NCBI RefSeq assembly: GCF_002420705.1
Contig: NZ_DIIM01000011.1
Coordinates: 113,604-177,603 of the forward strand
DNA from: Sphingobacterium sp. UBA5670
GTDB lineage: Bacteria; Bacteroidota; Bacteroidia; Sphingobacteriales; Sphingobacteriaceae
Direction: 5' to 3'
DNA: 64,000 bases
The position numbers were made by a program, and so were the translations under genes. Within the stretch, counting starts at the first letter, position 1. Each line of letters starts with the position of its first letter. Below, in pieces: positions 7,054 to 15,800 of the stretch. The notes below the pieces were generated by a model, which saw nothing but the letters and a program-made list of their open reading frames with translations, had not been told where the DNA came from and ran no database searches.

Positions 7054-8973
7054 TTAGTTTTCCGACCCGTTTGACAATTCAATTTCCTTGTCCAGTTGTT
7101 CGTAGATGGAATTTTTACTTTTGAATTCCGGTACAATAATTTTCATTTGATATACAACTTCGTTTTTGTTTTGTGTCGCTAAGCGCTGTTGCAATTCATC
7201 GATTTTTATACACACGATATCATAATTATTTTCTCTGACTTTGGCGATCATGATTTTCTCGTGGTGAGTGGGCAAGGTATTCTCTAAATCATTTAATAGT
7301 TCCTCATATAATTTTTCTCCGGGTCTCAAACCAGTGAATTTTATTTCAATATCTTCATTCGGTTTAAACCCTGAAAGGCGGATCATTTTTTTAGCGAGCT
7401 CAACTATTTTTACCGATTTCCCCATATCAAAAACAAAGATCTCTCCGCCTTGTCCCATTGTTCCGGCCTCAAGAACTAATCGACATGCTTCAGGAATGGT
7501 CATAAAATAACGGGTGATTTCGGGGTGGGTAACTGTTACAGGGCCACCTTTTTGAATCTGATCTCTAAATCGGGGAATAACTGATCCATTGGAGCCTAGG
7601 ACATTGCCAAAGCGGGTTGTTATAAATTTGGTATGAACATTTCCGCCCGATGCGTGCTCCAAATGATTATTTAATGATTGTACATAAATTTCTGCGATAC
7701 GTTTGGTTGCTCCCATGATATTTGTCGGATTTACTGCCTTATCTGTGGAAACAAAAACAAATTTTTCCACTTGGAATTCTACGGCTAAATCAGCTAGATT
7801 CTTTGTTCCTATGACGTTTGTCTGTACAGCTTCCAGCGGGTGGTTTTCCATCATTGGCACATGTTTGTATGCTGCTGCATGATATACATAGTGCGGTTTG
7901 AAGGTTTCAAAAAGTAAATGCATGCGTTTTGTACTTCGAACATCCGCGATATAGGTATGATATACCTGATTTGGGAACTCATCTTGAAGGTCAAGCTGGA
8001 GGTTATGTAGTGGTGACTCCGCCTGGTCACAAAGGATAATCATTTGAGGTTCGTATTTCCCTAATTGAGAAGCTATTTCACTTCCTATTGAACCAGCAGC
8101 TCCTGTGACCAATATCCGTTTGCCTTTTGTCTGGCTTAGTATATGGTCGTCATTAATCTTAATCGGATCTCTTTCTAGCAAATCTTCGATTCTTATTTTC
8201 TGAATCTGATTAGGGTTAAGGTCGCCATTCATAATCTTCTTAACGGGTGGTAGCGTTAAGATATTTACATTTTTTTCAAGTGCAACGTCCGTGATTTCAT
8301 TTTTGCGGTCTGACGGGATGTTGTGGGAGGCGATGATGACTTCTTCAATATTTAGTGTGTTAATGAGGTGACTAAACTTTTGAGAAGCGTAAATTTTGGT
8401 CCCATCAATTACTTTATTGATCTTTTGCTCATTATCATCTAAAAAGCCTACAATAGCATTTTTGGAGCGTACGTCATGGTCTAGTGTTCTTTTTACAGCG
8501 ATCCCCAAATCACCAGCACCATAGATCAGGGTTTTTTTTCTGGAACCGTTGACTTTTTTTGTATATAAAAAGAAAATTTTAATAATCGTTCGATATACGG
8601 TTAAAATAAGAAAGGAGAAGAGCGCAAAGAAGATAATGAGCGCGGTTGGGACGTTTCTTTCAACCTCGTTAGCCTGGATCACTAATTTGATTACTAAGAG
8701 AACGAAAACGCTAAATATTATAGTCGATAATATCCGTATGGAATCGATGGCGCTTGTGTAACGAACGATCCCGGTATACATCTTGAAGAGGTAAAATGAC
8801 AGAGAGCATACACTTATGAATAAAATGTAACGAATACTAAAATCAATGTCGAGTAGAAAATCGAAATTAAAATCGTAGTAAATGACATTTGCAAGCAGAT
8901 AAGCAATGGAGACACTAAAGATATCCAATAAAAAAATGATCCATCGAGGCACTATATTCACTTTGCTGAGCAT
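7054..8973 (-). CDS. Nucleotide-sugar 4,6-dehydratase, membrane type (PglF/CapD/WbpM-like)
   Basis: Makes 4-keto-6-deoxy sugars such as those feeding O-antigen, capsule or glycoprotein glycans. The N-terminus has four membrane segments (about residues 10-130), then a CoA-binding-like Rossmann domain with YGAGDLGIAVKRTL, and a C-terminal SDR domain with GAAGSIGSEIASQLGKY. The usual SDR Tyr-x3-Lys is replaced by MGATK after STDKAVNPTNI, as in the FlaA1/PglF group. The family motif YKHVPMMENHPLEA is also present. I chose the ATG at 8973 (639 residues); an in-frame ATG at 9042 adds 23 residues. No glycosyltransferases adjoin it. Confidence 0.9.
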   Translation of the reverse strand: MLSKVNIVPRWIIFLLDIFSVSIAYLLANVIYYDFNFDFLLDIDFSIRYILFISVCSLSFYLFKMYTGIVRYTSAIDSIRILSTIIFSVFVLLVIKLVIQANEVERNVPTALIIFFALFSFLILTVYRTIIKIFFLYTKKVNGSRKKTLIYGAGDLGIAVKRTLDHDVRSKNAIVGFLDDNEQKINKVIDGTKIYASQKFSHLINTLNIEEVIIASHNIPSDRKNEITDVALEKNVNILTLPPVKKIMNGDLNPNQIQKIRIEDLLERDPIKINDDHILSQTKGKRILVTGAAGSIGSEIASQLGKYEPQMIILCDQAESPLHNLQLDLQDEFPNQVYHTYIADVRSTKRMHLLFETFKPHYVYHAAAYKHVPMMENHPLEAVQTNVIGTKNLADLAVEFQVEKFVFVSTDKAVNPTNIMGATKRIAEIYVQSLNNHLEHASGGNVHTKFITTRFGNVLGSNGSVIPRFRDQIQKGGPVTVTHPEITRYFMTIPEACRLVLEAGTMGQGGEIFVFDMGKSVKIVELAKKMIRLSGFKPNEDIEIKFTGLRPGEKLYEELLNDLENTLPTHHEKIMIAKVRENNYDIVCIKIDELQQRLATQNKNEVVYQMKIIVPEFKSKNSIYEQLDKEIELSNGSEN

Positions 8974-9106
8974 GGTATTATATCTGATTAATTTAGACAA
9001 ATGTAGATAAATTTGTCTCATTCCAAAGCTGGGCGGTGCCAAATTTATCTTCGTTTGATAAGATTGATTATTTATTGTAATTTTAGCTAACGATCAATTT
9101 TACAAG

Positions 9107-10318
9107 ATGAATGAGTTAGGAAAGCTTGCGAGCCAGGCTATGATTTCTCCAAAAGAGATGCTGTTTGAGAAGAAAAGGAATGCAAAAAGTTTATTTATAG
9201 GCATTCCAAAAGAAACCTCGCTTCAGGAAAAGCGGATTTGTTTGACACCTCTAGCGGTTGCATTATTGGTAGAAAATGGGCATGAAGTAATCATAGAGAC
9301 TGGCGCGGGCAGTGGAGCTAATTTTTTGGATCATCATTATAGCGAACAGGGCGCTCGTATCGTTTCTTCGAGGGAAGAAGTTTACCAAGCAGATCTGATC
9401 ATTAAGGTTGGTAGCCCTACGACCAGTGAAGTTAAGCTGATGAAAGAACGGCAGCTGCTGCTGTCCTCTCAGCAACCCTCGTTAATGAACTTGGATGTAC
9501 TAAAGGCATTAATGCACAAAAAAATTACAGCAATTTCTTATGAATATTTAAGAGATGAAGGCGGTTGCCTAGCTGTGGTTCGCGCGATGAGCGAAATTGT
9601 GGGAGCGACAGCAACTTTAATTGCAGGAGAATATCTGAGCAATGCATTTGGAGGAAAAGGACTGATGCTAGGTGGTGTTACCGGTGTAGCCTCCACAGAA
9701 GTTGTTATTATTGGAGCGGGTACCGTTGGAGAACAGGCCGCCCGAACGGCTTTGGCGCTTGGTGCAGAGGTTAAGGTTTTTGATAATTCGATTTATAAAC
9801 TTAGACGCCTACAAAACAATCTGGGGAGCCGTGTATTTACCTCCGTTATCCAGCCCATTATTTTAAACAAGGCCGTTATCAGTTCAGATGTAGTTATCGG
9901 CGCTTTACGAGCTCGTAACGGACGTTCCGCTTGTGTGATTTCGGAAGAGACGGTTTCTAAAATGAAGCCTAATTCCGTTATAATAGATGTAAGCATTGAT
10001 CAAGGCGGTAATTTCGAGACCTCTGAAGTGACTTCGCACGATAAACCTATTTTTCGGAAATTTGATGTTATTCACTATTGTGTTCCCAATATCGCCTCTC
10101 GGGTAGCGCGGACGGCGACGTACGCCATGAGCAATATTTTTACTTCGATTTTACTTGATTTTGCTGAACTCGGGGGATTGAAAAATGCAATTTGGAAGAA
10201 TCCCGGTATCAGAAGTTCCATTTATTTATATCAAGGTAATCTTACAAATATAGATATGGCTTCCAGGTTTAATATGACAGCTAAAGATCTGGATCTTTTA
10301 GTGGTATCCTCTTTATAA
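9107..10318 (+). CDS. ald: Alanine dehydrogenase
   Basis: NAD-dependent oxidative deamination of L-alanine to pyruvate and ammonium, or the reverse. The 403 residues hold an AlaDH/PNT N-terminal domain (IGIPKETSLQEKRICLTPLA, with the substrate-binding Lys/Arg region) and the NAD-binding domain with VVIIGAGTVGEQAARTALALG, followed by KVFDNSIYKLRRLQ. The GGNFETSEVTSHDKP stretch and HYCVPNIASRVARTAT are typical of the family. About 30 extra N-terminal residues precede the core, as in several Bacteroidota forms. It is divergent from the sugar dehydratase gene and has no obvious operon partner. It may affect ammonium balance, along with urease further downstream. Confidence 0.9.
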   Translation: MNELGKLASQAMISPKEMLFEKKRNAKSLFIGIPKETSLQEKRICLTPLAVALLVENGHEVIIETGAGSGANFLDHHYSEQGARIVSSREEVYQADLIIKVGSPTTSEVKLMKERQLLLSSQQPSLMNLDVLKALMHKKITAISYEYLRDEGGCLAVVRAMSEIVGATATLIAGEYLSNAFGGKGLMLGGVTGVASTEVVIIGAGTVGEQAARTALALGAEVKVFDNSIYKLRRLQNNLGSRVFTSVIQPIILNKAVISSDVVIGALRARNGRSACVISEETVSKMKPNSVIIDVSIDQGGNFETSEVTSHDKPIFRKFDVIHYCVPNIASRVARTATYAMSNIFTSILLDFAELGGLKNAIWKNPGIRSSIYLYQGNLTNIDMASRFNMTAKDLDLLVVSSL

Positions 10319-10397
10319 GTGATTAATCTCAACGGTTTCTGGTAGGCAATTTTTAGAACCTGATATGCTAAAAAATACCTTATAAATTATTATTCTA

Positions 10398-11249
10398 ATG
10401 AAAAAAGTTTTTATGATTTTATGTTCGTTGATTTCTTTCGTTCAGGCGCAGGAAACAATAAATCTTTATACAGATTCCATTCCGAATGCCACGGATAAAG
10501 AGGCTGTAAGTTTAGAAAAAAATGTCCCTAAACTGTTCGCTTACACGCCAGATAAAGGAATCGATAAGAATATTGCTGTACTTATTATTCCTGGAGGAGG
10601 TTATTCTCATATTGCGATGGACCACGAGGGGCACGCTGTTGCGAAAGAACTCATAAAAAATGGTTATTCAGCATTTGTGTTACAGTATAGGTTGCCTTCT
10701 CCAAATATTATGCGCGACAAATCAATCGGGCCGCTTCAAGATGCTCAACGATCGATACAATTGATTAGGGCTTTACATCCCGAACTTCGAAAAGTGGGGG
10801 TGATTGGCTTTTCTGCAGGCGGGCATTTGGCATCTACATTAATTACAAAGTTTAAAAAAGATTACATCGCAAATCCTTCCCATATCTCATTGAGACCTGA
10901 TTTTGCTGGGTTGATTTATCCAGTGATCTCCATGGAAAATGATATAACCCATAAAGGGTCTCGTATTAATCTCATCGGAGAAAACCCATCGGATGATCTA
11001 ATTAAACTGTTTTCTTCCAATTTGCAGGTGTCTCCTGAAGTTTGCCCCGTTTTCTTTGTGCACGCCAAAGATGACATGGCCGTACCTATAGAAAATAGTT
11101 ATAGAATGATGGCTGCCCTGGATAAAGAAAAAGTGCCGAATAAGCTTTATACGTTCGAGCACGGGGGACACGGTTTTGGATTAATTAACAAAACCTCTGA
11201 TAAATTATGGTTTGACGCATTCTTGTCTTGGCTAAAAACACAAGAGTAG
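10398..11249 (+). CDS. Secreted alpha/beta-hydrolase, carbohydrate-esterase-like
   Basis: A 283-residue protein with a signal peptide (MKKVFMILCSLISFVQAQ). The fold is a single alpha/beta-hydrolase domain with oxyanion region VLIIPGGGYSHIAMDHEGHA, nucleophile elbow IGFSAGGHLAST (GxSxG Ser near residue 143), the acid in FFVHAKDDMAVP and the His in FEHGGHGFG. The GGGYSHIA...EG motif is typical of acetyl-xylan-esterase-like BD-FAE proteins that remove acyl groups from sugars. The substrate here is unknown. It is convergent with the ABC ATPase gene, 9 nt away, and no carbohydrate-utilisation genes adjoin it. Confidence 0.82.
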   Translation: MKKVFMILCSLISFVQAQETINLYTDSIPNATDKEAVSLEKNVPKLFAYTPDKGIDKNIAVLIIPGGGYSHIAMDHEGHAVAKELIKNGYSAFVLQYRLPSPNIMRDKSIGPLQDAQRSIQLIRALHPELRKVGVIGFSAGGHLASTLITKFKKDYIANPSHISLRPDFAGLIYPVISMENDITHKGSRINLIGENPSDDLIKLFSSNLQVSPEVCPVFFVHAKDDMAVPIENSYRMMAALDKEKVPNKLYTFEHGGHGFGLINKTSDKLWFDAFLSWLKTQE

Positions 11250-11258
11250 GGTATCAAA

Positions 11259-12302
11259 TTAATGGTCAAAAGCAATCCAGTGGGATATCGTTAAATCAAC
11301 AGCCTGTTGTTTTTGTGGAATTACTTGGGACGTGATAATCGCGTGTAAGTTAATCTCATTATTGCTGACGACGATTTCATAATAAAAACCTCTGAAACGG
11401 ACATCTTTTACAAAAAAGGTAGACTCTTCTGAAGGACTTATTGAAATCCATTCTTGATGGATCGCGATTGGTTTTTCGCTAGCTATGCCTAAATTTTGAG
11501 CCTGCTCAACTTGTAGTATATTGCTTTTTGCTAATAGTTGAGCGGTATAAGGATGAGATGGTTGGTTGTAAAGTAGATGCGGATTATTTTGATCCAAAAT
11601 TTTACCTGCTTTCATCACAATCAGATTGTCTGCCAAGGCAAGTACTTCGGTTGGATCGTGCGAAACCAAAATGACTGTTAATCCAGTTTCTTTAACGATA
11701 TCCTTTATATCCTGTTGTAGAGTGTCGCGAAATGAGGCATCTACCTGATTAAATGGCTCATCCATTAGTAAAACTTCAGGCTCGTTGATTAGCGCCCGAC
11801 AGATTGCTACGCGCTGTTTCTCTCCACCGCTGATGTCCGCTACTCTTTTTCTGGCTAAGTGATCTATACGTAAACGTTGCAATATTTCCGCTGTTTTGTC
11901 TTGCTTGCGTTTGATATCTGTATTGGGTAATTGTGAAGCAACATTATCCCATACATTGGCATACGTATTCAAATCGTCGAAGCCTTGTGAAACTAATTTC
12001 ATGGCATCGTGTCCAGGAATTAACTTGTCTTTACGTGTAGGGACTTGCCAACCTTTGTAGCGTACGATACCGCCTGTCGGTTCCAATAAGCCATAAATAA
12101 GTCTCAGCAAAGTACTTTTTCCGCTACCGGATTCACCAATGATAGCCGTTATTTTTCCCTCTTCGATATCGAAAGAACTGTTTTCAACAGCGAACTGGAC
12201 ATTGTTCTCGTGAAAGGAAAAGCTAAGGTGTTCGGCGTGTATGGCCGCTAATCCGGGTACATGGATATCAGATGGAATATATTGACAAGATGAGTGAGCC
12301 AT
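11259..12302 (-). CDS. Orphan ABC transporter ATP-binding protein (PotA/FbpC-like)
   Basis: A 347-residue ATPase with Walker A GESGSGKST, Q-loop QGFDDLNTY, signature SGGEKQR, Walker B VLLMDEP and H-loop VSHDP. Residues 260-347 form an extra C-terminal domain, as in importer ATPases of the CUT1/iron/polyamine type. No permease or binding protein gene is nearby, so the substrate cannot be assigned. It begins 20 nt after tsaE on the same strand and probably belongs to the porX-tsaE transcription unit. The unusual linkage suggests either a permease elsewhere or a non-transport role. Confidence 0.78.
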   Translation of the reverse strand: MAHSSCQYIPSDIHVPGLAAIHAEHLSFSFHENNVQFAVENSSFDIEEGKITAIIGESGSGKSTLLRLIYGLLEPTGGIVRYKGWQVPTRKDKLIPGHDAMKLVSQGFDDLNTYANVWDNVASQLPNTDIKRKQDKTAEILQRLRIDHLARKRVADISGGEKQRVAICRALINEPEVLLMDEPFNQVDASFRDTLQQDIKDIVKETGLTVILVSHDPTEVLALADNLIVMKAGKILDQNNPHLLYNQPSHPYTAQLLAKSNILQVEQAQNLGIASEKPIAIHQEWISISPSEESTFFVKDVRFRGFYYEIVVSNNEINLHAIITSQVIPQKQQAVDLTISHWIAFDH

Positions 12303-12322
12303 AGTAAGCGTAAAAAGGTAGG

Positions 12323-12733
12323 TTAACGAATCGAAATTTTCCGTGTTGTTGCATCTATGATGCTGATGTGTATTTCTTTTGCTTCTTCAGGAAGTAAATT
12401 TGGGATTTTCTCCGGCCACTCCACAAAACAGTATGCACCTGAATAAAAATATTCCTCATAGCCAAAATCGAATGCTTCTTGTTCATCTTTAATACGGTAG
12501 AAATCAAAGTGATATATTGGCCCGGTGGGAGATTCGTATTCGTTAACAATGGAGAATGTTGGACTGGAGGTGCTATCCTTTACGTTCAATTGTGTGCACA
12601 GGTGTTTTACAAAAGTTGTCTTTCCAGCTCCCATTGGACCATATAATAGAAAAATTCGGTCCTTTGGAAAACTATTTAAAAGTGTCTGCGCAGCTTGTGA
12701 TAGACCTGCTGTCGTATTTACGATAATTTCCAT
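12323..12733 (-). CDS. tsaE: tRNA threonylcarbamoyladenosine biosynthesis ATPase TsaE
   Basis: P-loop ATPase that resets the TsaBD complex during t6A37 synthesis. The 136 residues contain Walker A YGPMGAGKTTFVKHL, the switch-like SSPTFSIVNEYE motif, IYHFDFYRI and the Walker-B-like FVEWPEKIP, all hallmarks of the family. The start at 12733 follows the porX stop by 12 nt. Its partner tsaC is at 1117-1695; tsaB and tsaD are not in the window. Assignment is secure. Confidence 0.95.
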   Translation of the reverse strand: MEIIVNTTAGLSQAAQTLLNSFPKDRIFLLYGPMGAGKTTFVKHLCTQLNVKDSTSSPTFSIVNEYESPTGPIYHFDFYRIKDEQEAFDFGYEEYFYSGAYCFVEWPEKIPNLLPEEAKEIHISIIDATTRKISIR

Positions 12734-12745
12734 GGTGTAAAATTA

Positions 12746-14299
12746 CTATTTCGGTAGGTATGTCGCAAAGGGGATAATCATTTCTTCCAAAGAGATTCCA
12801 CCATGCTGGAACGTTCCATTAAAGTAATTTACAAATTGATTGTAATTGTTGGGGTAAACAAAATACGAATCTTCTTTGGCGAAAACGTATGTTGAGCTAA
12901 CATGAAGTTTAGGTAGCTGTGCGTCATGGGGATTTTTGATGGCAAAAACATCTTTGTCGATATAGTTCAGGTTTTTCCCTTGTTTATATCTCAAATTTGT
13001 ATTTGTGTTTCGGTCACCCACTATTTTACTTGGTTTTTTTACACGGATGGTGCCGTGGTCGGTTGTAACAATCACACGAACTTTCTTTTGTGAAAGCCAT
13101 TTCATTGCCTCTAATAGCGGGGAGTGTTCAAACCACGACAAAGTGAGTGAACGGTATGCTGCTTCGTCGTTTGCTAATTCGCGAATCATTGAACTGTCCG
13201 TACGCGCATGAGATAGCATATCAACAAAGTTATATACTAATACATTGAGTTGATTGTGCATTAAATTACCGAGATTGTCTAAAACATCTTTTCCCTGTTC
13301 TAGAGTCAATACTTTTGTATAGGAGTGCTTTATAGGTTTGCGGTATATCCGTTTAACCTGATCTTCCAAGAATTTATCCTCATATAAATTCTTGCCGCCT
13401 TCATCTTCGTCGTTTTGCCATAATTTTGGAAAGCGTTTCTCCATTTCCAATGGCGTTAAACCACTAAAGATGGCATTTCTGGCGTATTGCGTTGCTGTCG
13501 GTAAAATACTGAAATAGTTTATTTCCTCTTCAAGCCTAAAATAATCGGTAATTACCTCATTGATAATTTTCCATTGATCGAAGCGCAAATTGTCTATTAG
13601 AAAGAAAAATGTAGGGATCTCATCCTCTAATGTTGGAAATACTTTTTTCTTGAATAGTTGGTGTGATAGGATGGGGGCATGCTCAGGGCGATTGATCCAT
13701 TGTATGTAATTGTTTTCTATAAATTTAGAGAATTGCATATTTGCTTCGGATTTTTGCATCGTCAGAATTTCGTGCATATTATTGTCCTCCAGCTTTTCGA
13801 GTGATAATTCCCAATAGACAAGTTTTTTGTACACTTCCGACCATTGATTGAAATCCAAATTGTCATTTAGGATCATCCCTAAGTTGCGGAAGTCTTGCTG
13901 ATAAGCCATAGATGTTTTCTCATTCACAAGACGCTTGTTCTCGGTCAATTTTTTTATCGTCATTAAGATCTGTTTGGGATTAACGGGCTTAATGAGATAA
14001 TCATCTATTTTGGAGCCGATAGCATCTTCCATAACATGTTCTTCTTCGTTTTTTGTAACCAGAACAATAGGGACAGTAGGGTTGATCGATTTGAGTATGG
14101 CAAGTGTTTCGAGGCCTGTAAGCCCAGGCATATTTTCGTCTAAGAAAACGAGATGGAAAAAACCATTTTTAAAGGCTTCAACGGCATCATTCCCATTATT
14201 GACTGTGTCAACTTTGTATCCCTTGCTTTCTAAAAATAAAATATGTGGTTTTAGAAAGTCAATTTCATCGTCAGCCCAAAGAATATGTGTTTTTTGCAT
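12746..14299 (-). CDS. porX: PorX: response regulator with PglZ/alkaline-phosphatase-superfamily output domain
   Basis: Regulator tied to the type IX secretion system of Bacteroidota, where it works with the kinase PorY and the sigma factor SigP in Porphyromonas. Residues 4-120 form a receiver domain with the acidic pair ADDE and the phosphoacceptor Asp54 in VFLDENMPG, and a conserved Lys in DDYLIKPVNP. A helical linker follows, then a PglZ-type domain with FFFLIDNLRFDQW, SILPTATQYARNAIFSG and VTTDHGTIR metal-binding motifs. I chose ATG 14299 (517 residues), which matches the family N-terminus; an ATG at 14395 would add 32 residues. No T9SS structural genes are in the window. Confidence 0.93.
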   Translation of the reverse strand: MQKTHILWADDEIDFLKPHILFLESKGYKVDTVNNGNDAVEAFKNGFFHLVFLDENMPGLTGLETLAILKSINPTVPIVLVTKNEEEHVMEDAIGSKIDDYLIKPVNPKQILMTIKKLTENKRLVNEKTSMAYQQDFRNLGMILNDNLDFNQWSEVYKKLVYWELSLEKLEDNNMHEILTMQKSEANMQFSKFIENNYIQWINRPEHAPILSHQLFKKKVFPTLEDEIPTFFFLIDNLRFDQWKIINEVITDYFRLEEEINYFSILPTATQYARNAIFSGLTPLEMEKRFPKLWQNDEDEGGKNLYEDKFLEDQVKRIYRKPIKHSYTKVLTLEQGKDVLDNLGNLMHNQLNVLVYNFVDMLSHARTDSSMIRELANDEAAYRSLTLSWFEHSPLLEAMKWLSQKKVRVIVTTDHGTIRVKKPSKIVGDRNTNTNLRYKQGKNLNYIDKDVFAIKNPHDAQLPKLHVSSTYVFAKEDSYFVYPNNYNQFVNYFNGTFQHGGISLEEMIIPFATYLPK

Positions 14300-14414
14300 C
14301 GTGTTGTTATATATGTCTATTAGTAGGGGGAGATCGGATTTGCGATCTAATGCTAACATAAGCAAATATCGTGCTTTAGATTTTATTTTTAACATTTCTT
14401 AACGATGAACTAAC

Positions 14415-14422
14415 TATCTTTG
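14415..14422 (+). promoter_or_regulatory. -7 box upstream of the small ORF and HD phosphohydrolase
   Basis: TATCTTTG matches TAnnTTTG and is about 34 nt before the 24-codon ORF. Transcription from here would cover both reading frames. Confidence 0.5.
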
Positions 14423-14455
14423 TTTTAAGTTTATACTAGTGTTAACCAGGAGTTC

Positions 14456-14530
14456 ATGATTAAAGGGCTCGGTTTCATATTTATAGTGTTGATGATAGTA
14501 TTAATTTATCGCCACATTGAACAAAAATAA
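14456..14530 (+). CDS. Putative 24-residue membrane peptide overlapping the next gene
   Basis: An ATG at 14456 opens 24 codons ending at TAA 14528-14530. The peptide begins MIKGLGFIFIV, continues as an uninterrupted hydrophobic stretch of about 15 residues and ends with the charged YRHIEQK, the pattern of a single-span small membrane protein. AGGAG lies 5-9 nt before the ATG, which is notable in a genome that hardly uses Shine-Dalgarno sequences. The frame differs from that of the HD gene, whose TTG start (14517) lies inside it, so the two may be translationally coupled. No homolog is known to me; conservation would be the test. Confidence 0.45.
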   Translation: MIKGLGFIFIVLMIVLIYRHIEQK

Positions 14531-15767
14531 AATTATTAATGATCCGGTATATGGATTTGTTGCGATTCCTTCGGGATTGGTTTTTGACCTAGTACAACAT
14601 CCTTATTTTCAAAGGCTCCGTTATATTAAACAGGTGAGCATGACACATCTTGTGTACCCGGGGGCTTTACATACGCGTTTTCAGCATGCAATAGGGGCGA
14701 TGCATTTGATGTCTATGGCTTTGGAAACTCTGAAGAGTAAAGGTGTTAGAATTTCAGAGGAAGAAGAGGAGGCTGTCCTTTCGGCAATTTTGCTCCATGA
14801 TATTGGTCATGGTCCTTTTTCTCATTCTTTGGAGCATAGTTTGATTGACGGTGTTTCTCATGAGCTATTGTCCTCCCTCTTAATGGATCGAATTAACAGT
14901 GATTTGGGTGGAAGATTAAGCCTTGCAATCACAATATTTAATAATAAATACGAACGGAAATTCCTTCATCAATTGGTGTCGAGCCAATTGGATGTTGATC
15001 GAATGGACTACCTCAATAGAGATAGCTTTTTTACAGGCGTATCGGAGGGTGTCATCTCATTTGATCGTATCATAAAAATGCTCCATGTTGTAGAGGATGA
15101 GATTGTGGTGGAGTATAAAGCGCTCTATTCTGTTGAAAAATTTCTTATTGCAAGGAGACTGATGTATTGGCAGGTGTATTTGCACAAGACCGTTATTGGT
15201 GCTGAACAGTTACTAATTAAAATTTTGCAGCGGGCAAAATATTTGACGGCTGCCGGCGGCAAGCTTTTTGCGACACCGGCGTTTCATTGGTTTTTAAATC
15301 AACAGATCAACAAAAACAATTTTTTGGATGACCCGTTACATTTGGATTGGTTTACTCGTTTAGATGATACGGATATTATGTCCGCCATAAAAACATGGGA
15401 GCATCATGAGGATCATATTTTAAGTGAGATGTGCCAACGGGTTATGAAACGTAACCTTTATCGGTCTATCATGAGTGATAAACCATTTACAACGGCATAT
15501 ATTGATTTGGTGAAGGCGAAAGTACAGGAAAGAATGGGGGTGGCTCAAGAGGATATTCATTATTATGTGTTTACGCAGGAAATTCAAAACCGTGCCTATA
15601 ACTCTTCGAAGGATCAGATTAAAATATTGTTGAAATCAGGTGAACTTGTCGATATCGCCGGAGCTTCTGATCTCGGAAATTTAGAGGCATTGTCGAAAAA
15701 TGTGGCTAAATATGCTTTGTGTTATCCAAAAGAGGTGGGATATGTTGCAATTACTTCCAGCAAGTAG
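14517..15767 (+). CDS. HD-superfamily phosphohydrolase (dGTPase/YdhJ-like)
   Basis: A 416-residue metal-dependent phosphohydrolase. Residues 1-60 (NDPVYGFVAIPSGLV, FQRLRYIKQVSMTHLVYPGA) and the HD motif set, including HTRFQHAIG, AILLHDIGHGPFSHSLEH and LDVDRMDYLNRDS, match HD-domain dNTP/nucleotide hydrolases related to SAMHD1 and YwfO. The substrate is not known. The start is TTG: the frame is closed by TAA at 14502-14504 and the next ATG is more than 100 nt inside the conserved domain. The TTG overlaps the 24-codon ORF by 14 nt. The gene is divergent from porX and upstream of the lipid A genes. Confidence 0.88.
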   Translation: MNKNKIINDPVYGFVAIPSGLVFDLVQHPYFQRLRYIKQVSMTHLVYPGALHTRFQHAIGAMHLMSMALETLKSKGVRISEEEEEAVLSAILLHDIGHGPFSHSLEHSLIDGVSHELLSSLLMDRINSDLGGRLSLAITIFNNKYERKFLHQLVSSQLDVDRMDYLNRDSFFTGVSEGVISFDRIIKMLHVVEDEIVVEYKALYSVEKFLIARRLMYWQVYLHKTVIGAEQLLIKILQRAKYLTAAGGKLFATPAFHWFLNQQINKNNFLDDPLHLDWFTRLDDTDIMSAIKTWEHHEDHILSEMCQRVMKRNLYRSIMSDKPFTTAYIDLVKAKVQERMGVAQEDIHYYVFTQEIQNRAYNSSKDQIKILLKSGELVDIAGASDLGNLEALSKNVAKYALCYPKEVGYVAITSSK

Positions 15768-15788
15768 TTATTTTTTAATAAAAAAACA

Positions 15789-15796
15789 TAGATTTG
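15789..15796 (+). promoter_or_regulatory. -7 box directly before lpxD
   Basis: TAGATTTG, a perfect TAnnTTTG, ends 4 nt before the lpxD ATG. A leaderless lpxD transcript is predicted. Confidence 0.55.
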
Positions 15797-15800
15797 TACC

